Assembly (NCBI RefSeq): GCF_028369105.1
Contig: NZ_JAQNDO010000001.1
Span: 10,262,501 to 10,326,500 of the forward strand
Direction: 5' to 3'
From: Polyangium mundeleinium
GTDB taxonomy: Bacteria; Myxococcota_A; Polyangia; Polyangiales; Polyangiaceae
DNA length: 64,000 bases
Numbering within the stretch: position 1 is the first letter of the stretch; each line of letters opens with the position of its first letter. A model generated the notes under the pieces. It made no database searches. It saw only the letters and a list, made by a program, of their open reading frames with translations, and was not told where the DNA came from. The position numbers and the translations under genes were made by a program. Positions 59,551 through 64,000 of the stretch are shown here, one piece after another.

Positions 59551-59961
59551 TTGCTGTTCGGGGTGGCAACGTGGGCGCCAGCGGTGGGGGCGGTGGTCGG
59601 CGGAAGCTTGCAGGTACACGAATACGCGTCGCTCGGGTTGGAGGCGCGGGCGGCTTGGCTGACTTCGGGAATCGAGGGGCTCCAGATCGTGATCATCGGT
59701 CTGCTCCTATTCCGCGGTCAAGCCTGCGAAAGCACAGGCTCCGCGTGCGCCGACCGTTCGCCCGTCGGTCGTGGTCGATCTTTAGTCGCCCGGCTGCGCG
59801 AGAAGCTCCCGCACCTTTCTTATGAGCGGGTGATCCTCCCGGCGCTCATCCGTCTCGAAGAACAGGGCGTCGTGGCGCTGGTCCAGACGAGAACGGGGGA
59901 CCCGATGGCGGAGATTCTTCGCGAAGGCGTCACCCACGTCGAACTGCGGGTTCCCGTGTGA
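59551..59961 (+). CDS. Small protein, function unknown (start and frame uncertain)
   Basis: Up to 136 residues from a TTG. The first part holds one hydrophobic helix (GIEGLQIVIIGLLLF). The second half, LREKLPHLSYERVILPALIRLEEQGVVALVQTRTG and EILREGVTHVELRVPV, has a normal amphipathic pattern and third-position G/C bias. The start may be the ATG at 59469 in another frame, with a frameshift near 59550. The end overlaps the start of the next small gene (GTGA), supporting reality. Confidence 0.4.
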   Translation: MLFGVATWAPAVGAVVGGSLQVHEYASLGLEARAAWLTSGIEGLQIVIIGLLLFRGQACESTGSACADRSPVGRGRSLVARLREKLPHLSYERVILPALIRLEEQGVVALVQTRTGDPMAEILREGVTHVELRVPV

Positions 59962-60173
59962 GCCGCCTCGTGAGGTTCCGCGGCGTCGCCTTCGGCTATC
60001 GGGTCGAGCTGCGAGGGCGAGCGATCGGAACACTCCGGCGCGTCCGCAAGGAAGACGGACAGTGCTGCTGGGCACGCGAACCGCTGGAAGGCGCGCCGGT
60101 CCCGGAAGGACCCGAGCGGCAGCGCGATGCGGCCCGCGTCTTGATCTCGATGGCCAAAGGCGCCGTCCGATGA
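59958..60173 (+). CDS. Small basic protein, unknown
   Basis: 71 residues starting at a GTG that overlaps the preceding stop by 4 nt: SRLVRFRGVAFGYRVELRG...QRDAARVLISMAKGAVR. Basic, with several short strands. The overlap with the previous frame and lack of interruption suggest it is translated, but no family is recognised and the region is not otherwise gene-like. Confidence 0.4.
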   Translation: MSRLVRFRGVAFGYRVELRGRAIGTLRRVRKEDGQCCWAREPLEGAPVPEGPERQRDAARVLISMAKGAVR

Positions 60174-60379
60174 GTAGGCCCGCGGGCCCGGAGCGGTGCA
60201 GGCCGCGCTCCGGCGCCAGCGGCCCCGGGCTCCATCCTGTCGAGCGACCCCCCACCCCATCCGTGACGCGGCGCAGCCGGGAGGCGTGAATACATCCGTG
60301 CGAGCTGACACCTGATGCTGCGAGGTCCTGGGCGCCCAGTGGCGCCCGCAGGCGCGGTCATCAAGTCGTGGAGGTCTCT

Positions 60380-62167
60380 GTGCGCGTTGCGAGCGTTTCT
60401 CGAAATAGCATCCTGGGTCCGGCGGTGCTTTCGCTGGCCCTGTTCGGCTGCGATGGGAGCTCATCCGAGGGCTCCGGGGGCAGCTCGTCGTCCGCGAGCA
60501 GCGCCGGAGGCACAGGGAGTACGGGAGGCGCGGGCGGCGCAAGCGCGTCGAGCGGAGTGGGCGGCGCGGGCGGCGCAAGCTCGTCGACCGGAATGGGTGG
60601 CGCTGGGGGCGCGGGCGGCGCGGGCGGCGCAAGCTCGTCGACCGGAATGGGTGGCGCTGGGGGCGCGGGCGGCGCGGGCGGCGCAAGCTCGTCGACCGGA
60701 ATGGGTGGCGCTGGGGGCGCGGGCGGCGCGGGCGGCGCAAGCTCGTCGACCGGAATGGGTGGCGCCGGGGGCGCGGGCGGCGCCGGGGGCGCGGGCGGCG
60801 CCGGGGGCGCGGGCGGCGCCGGGGGCGCGGGCGGCGCCGGGGGCGCGGGCGGTGGGCCGGGCGCCTGGACGACACTGTGGAGCAAGAGCTTCCCTGGGGC
60901 GCACGTACACGCCGCCGACTCCATCACGGTCGACGGGTCCGGCCATGTGGCGGTCATCGGGTTCACGTCCTTCACGCCGAATTTCGGCGGTGGACCCCTC
61001 ACCCCCGCGGGCGGGTCGGATATGTTCGTCGCCAAGCTCGACGCTTCCGGCAATCATTTGTGGAGCAAGCTCTTCGGCGACGCGAAATGGCAGGATGGCC
61101 ACGCCATCGCGGCCGACGGAATGGGCAATCTCGTGATCACCGGCTTCTCCGGCAGCGCGGTGGATTTCGGCGGCGGTCCGCTTCAGCCGCAAGGCTTTGG
61201 CTGCTACGCCCTGGCCAAGCTGGATGGAAGCGGCAACCACCTGTGGAGCAAGTGCTTCGACGCCATCATCTCGACGAACCCGTTCACCCTGCCCGCCAAC
61301 GTCACGGTCGACAGCGGCGGCAACGTGGTGCTGACCGCGGCCTTCATCAACACCGTGGATCTCGGCGGCGGGCCCCTCCAGACCCCGTGCGCCTCCGTGC
61401 CCCCGGGGCAGCTTTGCAAAGAACTGAACCTGTTCGTCGCCAAGTTCGACCCCGCCGGCAACCACCTCTGGAGCAAGCGTTTTGACGGCGGGTGGGGGGG
61501 CGAGGTCTGGGATACGACGGTCGACGGCGCGGGCAACATCCTGCTCACGGGGGCGCTGGACGGCCCCGTGGACTTCGGCGGCGGGGTCCTCCCCTCCGGT
61601 GGGGGCTTCGATGTGTTCGTGGCCAAGCTCGACCCGAACGGCAACCACCTCTGGAGCAAGCGCTTCGGTGCTCCCGGCCTCCAGCGCAGCCAGAGCGTCG
61701 CCGTGGATGGGGCAGGCAACGTGCTGCTCGCCGGATATTTCTCCGGCACCATCGATTTCGGCGGTGGACCGCTCGTCAGCCCCGGTAACCATGATGCCTT
61801 CCTCGCCAGGTTCGATCCAGCTGGCAACCACGTGTGGAGCAAGCGCTTCGGCGATGATACAGGCGGCGTGTTCGCAAATGCCGTGGCGGTCGACCCGGCG
61901 GGGCGTGTGCTGATCACCGGATACTCCTACTCCACCCCCGTGGATCTCGGCGGCGGACCCCTCGTCAGCGACCTATACGATATCTTCGTCGCCATGTTCG
62001 ACGCGGCGGGCGGCCACCTCGCGAGCAAGGGCATCGGCTTCGGTGGGATTAGCCATCAGTTCCCCCCCCATGCGGCCACCTTCGACGGCGCCGGCCATGT
62101 CGTGCTCGCGGTGAAGTCAAACGAGCCGCCGGATCTCGGCACCTTCATCACCAAGCTCGTGCCCTGA
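60380..62167 (+). CDS. Lipoprotein with Gly/Ala repeat stalk and SBBP beta-propeller
   Basis: 595 residues. Lipobox LFGC (about residue 24), then ~140 residues of Ser/Gly/Ala repeats: four 18-residue units (GASSSTGMGGAGGAGGAG) and a run of GGA triplets. From ~165, seven or so SBBP-type propeller repeats show VDGxGNVxLxGxFxGxVDFGGGPL...FVAKxDxxGNHLWSKxF. The GTG at 60380 is chosen because GGAGGT is 4 nt upstream; a GTG at 60368 is in frame. The long stalk could hold the propeller away from the cell surface. Confidence 0.88.
   Translation: MRVASVSRNSILGPAVLSLALFGCDGSSSEGSGGSSSSASSAGGTGSTGGAGGASASSGVGGAGGASSSTGMGGAGGAGGAGGASSSTGMGGAGGAGGAGGASSSTGMGGAGGAGGAGGASSSTGMGGAGGAGGAGGAGGAGGAGGAGGAGGAGGAGGGPGAWTTLWSKSFPGAHVHAADSITVDGSGHVAVIGFTSFTPNFGGGPLTPAGGSDMFVAKLDASGNHLWSKLFGDAKWQDGHAIAADGMGNLVITGFSGSAVDFGGGPLQPQGFGCYALAKLDGSGNHLWSKCFDAIISTNPFTLPANVTVDSGGNVVLTAAFINTVDLGGGPLQTPCASVPPGQLCKELNLFVAKFDPAGNHLWSKRFDGGWGGEVWDTTVDGAGNILLTGALDGPVDFGGGVLPSGGGFDVFVAKLDPNGNHLWSKRFGAPGLQRSQSVAVDGAGNVLLAGYFSGTIDFGGGPLVSPGNHDAFLARFDPAGNHVWSKRFGDDTGGVFANAVAVDPAGRVLITGYSYSTPVDLGGGPLVSDLYDIFVAMFDAAGGHLASKGIGFGGISHQFPPHAATFDGAGHVVLAVKSNEPPDLGTFITKLVP
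60577..60850 (+). repeat. 54-bp and 18-bp in-frame repeats coding the Gly/Ala stalk
   Basis: Four copies of a 54-bp unit begin at about 60577, 60631, 60685 and 60739, then 18-bp GGCGCCGGGGGCGCGGGC-type units continue to about 60850. All are multiples of three. Their near identity at DNA level suggests ongoing length change by slippage or recombination. Confidence 0.85.
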
Positions 62168-62438
62168 CCCGAGAAGGCTCCACCTGCGCGTCGGTGCGTG
62201 CCGGAAGCTGGAGCGGGAGCGGGATGCATGGCCGCGCGCAGAACTGTGGACTTCCCCGGAGAGCCCCAGCGATCGGGGCCTCAGCAGTGGCGCCCCCGCG
62301 TGATGAGGAACTTGCGCCGGACGAGTCGCGGGACGAGCCGCCGAACAAGCCGATGGATCCGACGGATGCCCGTGCTACGCGCGCTACGCGCGGACATCCG
62401 CGGTTCATCGGCAGATCGTTATACGCCAAGGAGACCTC
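62168..62438. other. Gene-free region ending in an attC-like hairpin
   Basis: 271 bp with no credible gene. The distal part (62340-62424) is an imperfect inverted repeat with integron attC features, listed separately. Nothing else recognisable is seen. Confidence 0.5.
62340..62424. other. attC-like imperfect hairpin before the VOC gene
   Basis: 85 bp bounded by GCCGAAC and GTTATAC, close to the attC ends RYYYAAC and GTTRRRY with one mismatch each. Inside, AGCCGATG pairs with CATCGGC, and CGGATG with CATCCG, leaving a central loop rich in GCGCTACGCG. Unpaired bases break the stem, as in real attC sites. It ends 14 bp before the ATG of a VOC-fold gene, the position expected of a site in front of a cassette gene. 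Not proven. Confidence 0.5.
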
Positions 62439-62900
62439 ATGACAGTCAAGCGTATGGACAACGTCGGCATCGTGGTGGAAGACATCGATGCCGCCATTGA
62501 GTTCTTCACCGAACTCGGCCTTTCCCTCGAAGGCCGCATGCCCATCAAAGGCGAATGGGCCGGCCGCGTCACCGGAGTGCGCGGCCAGCGCGTCGAGATC
62601 GCCATGATGCGCACCCCCGACGGCCACAGCCGCCTCGAGCTCTCGCGCTTCGACGCCCCCGCCATCGCGTCCGATCACCGCACAGCCCCCGTGAACTCGT
62701 TGGGATACCTGCGCGTCATGTTCACCGTCGAGGACATCGACGACACCCTCGCCCGGCTCAGCAAGCTCGGTGCGACGGTGGTCGATGAAGTCGTCAATTA
62801 CGAAGACATCTACCGGCTCTGCTACATCCGGGGTCCCGAAGGAATTCTCATCGGGCTCGCCCAACAGCTCGGGCAGCAGCCTCCCGCGAGAATCCCATAG
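62439..62900 (+). CDS. VOC-fold (glyoxalase/bleomycin-resistance) protein
   Basis: 153 residues with two beta-alpha-beta-beta-beta modules: KRMDNVGIVVEDIDAAIEFFTELGLSLEGR and GYLRVMFTVEDIDDTLARLSKLGATVVDEV, ending YIRGPEGILIGLAQQLG. Metal-site candidates are His, Glu and the last Glu (GPEGI), but the first His is replaced by Asn/Gly (DNVGIVV), so metal binding may be incomplete. An AGGAG is 5 nt before the ATG. VOC genes are common single-gene cassettes; the attC-like hairpin upstream fits that. Function unknown. Confidence 0.88.
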   Translation: MTVKRMDNVGIVVEDIDAAIEFFTELGLSLEGRMPIKGEWAGRVTGVRGQRVEIAMMRTPDGHSRLELSRFDAPAIASDHRTAPVNSLGYLRVMFTVEDIDDTLARLSKLGATVVDEVVNYEDIYRLCYIRGPEGILIGLAQQLGQQPPARIP

Positions 62901-63682
62901 GAACGTAGGCGTTGAGAACTCAGCTTTGCACTGTCGATGCGCAGAGGGCAGGGCCAGCATCCTTTGTCGGTTACATTTACTGCGGACCTGTCCAAGTGGC
63001 GTTGGTGGAACTTCCCGGTGATGTGGCTCCCCTCCGCGCGACCCCGGAACGCCGCCCCCTCTCCACCGCGACCTCCGTCGTCTGCATCCGGAAATAGTGC
63101 CGGACGAGGTACTTCGGGATCCCCTTCTTCGCAAGAGCCGCTCCCCTCTCCGTGCCCGAGCCCTCGGTAACCGAGCTCGAGCCTCCTCCCCATCGCGTCC
63201 GCGCGGTTCCCCATCGCGTCCTCCCCCTCGGCAACCGCCTCCGCACGGATCCCGACCGCCTCCTCACCCTTGGCAACGCTGTCCGATCGATTCCCCATCG
63301 CCTCCACCCCCTCGGCAACCGCCTCCACCCCCTCGGCAACCGCGTCTTCGCCCTTGGCAACGGTGTCCGAGCGATCCCATCGGATGCTCTCGCCCTCGAC
63401 AACCGCGTCCTCACCCTTGCCAACCGCGTCCTCACCCTTGCCAACCGCGTCCTCACCCTTGCCAACCGCGTCCTCACCCTTGCCACCGCGTCCGCACGAT
63501 TCCCCCCGGCGTCCTGGACCTCCGGAACCGCGTCCGCGCATTCCCCCCACCACGACCTGGCCCTCCACGCGGCCGTCGACGGAGCAAAGGTTCCGCCGAT
63601 GACCGCATCCAACCTCTGCTTACCTTGCGGCCACCCCACAACGCCCGCTCCTTGCCATGAAGGTGCGGGCATGGAGGTTTTC
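62901..63682. other. 782-bp region without an intact gene
   Basis: The main content is the 21-bp repeat array (63168-63546). On the minus strand the repeats read as heptads, but a one-base gap near 63484 breaks the frame. The segments before and after the array, 62901-63167 and 63547-63670, give no gene-like frame on either strand. Confidence 0.5.
63168..63546 (-). repeat. 21-bp repeats coding a decayed heptad protein
   Basis: About seventeen 21-bp units, such as CCAACCGCGTCCTCACCCTTG at 63420, 63441 and 63462 and more diverged ones from 63189 on. Read on the minus strand they give heptads of the type KGEDAVG, GNRADAM and AEGVEAV, consistent with a coiled-coil or repeat protein. Third positions vary most, as in coding DNA. 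At about 63484 one A is missing relative to the unit, so the frames before and after differ and the gene is probably broken. Confidence 0.6.
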
Positions 63683-64000
63683 ATGAACGACACGATCGCT
63701 CCCTATATGGGCCCCAGCATCATCGACGTTTCGAATGTTCGCCCGAAGCTCGTGGACCTTGCCAATGGCAAGCTCGCGGGCGCGCAACGCGAGAAGATTG
63801 GTTTTTCGGAGGTCTTCGACGAACTCTCGAAGGCCATCCCGCAGTACGGCGAAACCCTCGGCATTCACCCCAGCATGTGGCAGAGGGTCCTCGACAAGAC
63901 CGCCACGCTCGACGAGATCCGAGCGCTCAAGAAGGATGTCCTCAAGCTCGCCGAGGTCCTCCAGGAGAGCGAGGTCTACTACGAGGACGCGCGCGAGGCC
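63683..64000 (+). CDS. Unknown protein (3' end beyond window)
   Basis: At least 106 residues, starting at an ATG with GGAGG 5 nt upstream. NDTIAPYMGPSIIDVSNVRP is followed by helical, charged sequence (FDELSKAIPQYGETLGIHPSMWQRVLDK, ALKKDVLKLAEVLQESEVYYEDAREA). No signal peptide or known motif. The reading frame is open to the window end, with normal codon use. Confidence 0.7.
   Translation, partial: MNDTIAPYMGPSIIDVSNVRPKLVDLANGKLAGAQREKIGFSEVFDELSKAIPQYGETLGIHPSMWQRVLDKTATLDEIRALKKDVLKLAEVLQESEVYYEDAREA

Noticed and set aside
59442-59696. Minus-strand frame beginning MITIWSPSIPEV
   Set aside because: No ribosome site, odd composition, and it overlaps the better plus-strand frames.
60461-61831. 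Antisense frame along the SBBP lipoprotein
   Set aside because: Mirror of the Gly/Ala repeat; composition Arg/Ala/Pro with no motif. The plus-strand gene has a lipobox and propeller repeats.
62168-62438. Short plus-strand frames before the VOC gene
   Set aside because: No ribosome site and no coding bias; the segment is explained by the attC-like hairpin.
62822-63693. Minus-strand heptad frame as an intact gene
   Set aside because: The frame changes at ~63484, the tail after ~63170 loses coding character, and it would overlap the ribosome site of the plus-strand gene at 63683. Kept only as a decayed repeat gene.
1-64000. tRNA, rRNA, prophage or plasmid replication genes
   Set aside because: Looked for cloverleaf-like segments, rRNA signatures, phage structural genes, integrases and replication initiators by eye; none was recognised.

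Overview
The window is high-GC DNA with very strong G/C bias at third codon positions, many Ser/Thr protein kinases, PEGA-domain proteins, lipoproteins, a Kelch protein with a MYXO-CTERM-like tail and DUF1592/DUF1552 pairs. This combination points to a myxobacterium, most likely of the Polyangium/Sorangium group (Polyangiales). That assignment is an inference from gene content; no rRNA or tRNA gene was seen.

Layout. 1-3015: a minus-strand pair, a feruloyl-CoA-synthetase-like ligase (cut by the window edge) and an AidB-type acyl-CoA dehydrogenase. 3079-5347: a HEAT-like lipoprotein, a Nudix hydrolase and an unknown protein. 5524-5761: an array of eleven 21/22-bp repeats built on the palindrome GGTCGATCGACC. 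5858-10819: a compact sulfur-assimilation operon made of an Rrf2 regulator, CysK, a MoaD/CysO-like sulfur carrier, CysM, a JAMM (Mec+-like) protease and an APS kinase fused to an ATP-sulfurylase-like domain that has lost its catalytic motifs. The carrier ends in GG plus three residues, so it probably has to be trimmed by the protease encoded two genes later. 10834-14354: envelope proteins. 14367-17783: an FMN-dependent hydroxy-acid oxidase, a small orphan gene, a control region with interleaved inverted repeats, and a CocE-type hydrolase. 18012-26386: a CBM2 protein, a Cys-rich lipoprotein, a kinase/PEGA/beta-barrel pair and a Kelch protein. 26567-32663: a two-gene ABC exporter divergent from a four-gene biosynthetic operon with a multi-cysteine radical SAM enzyme (Tes/MJ0619-like), two SDRs (one without its catalytic Tyr/Lys) and a class-III aminotransferase. 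32671-39727: a histidine kinase, a PAS-PAS-STAS protein and a very large kinase-AAA-TPR regulator broken by an apparent one-base deletion. 39854-49854: NudC, a DUF1592/DUF1552 pair, a cyclophilin/lipoprotein/dipeptidase operon, a THUMP RNA methyltransferase, a GNAT protein and an alcohol dehydrogenase-like enzyme. 50212-54574: two paralogous unknown genes, a VWA protein and an M24 peptidase.

54637-64000 has the character of accessory DNA. It holds small Cys-rich secreted genes, a PEGA protein, a tandemly duplicated TerB-like gene, a 129-bp MITE-like element, a repeat-rich SBBP lipoprotein, an attC-like hairpin immediately before a VOC-fold gene, a decayed heptad-repeat reading frame and the start of an unknown gene.

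The best candidates for something undescribed are the protease-processed carrier operon with its pseudo-sulfurylase and upstream repeat array, and the radical SAM/aminotransferase/SDR operon with its exporter. All functional statements rest on reading motifs; no database search was possible.
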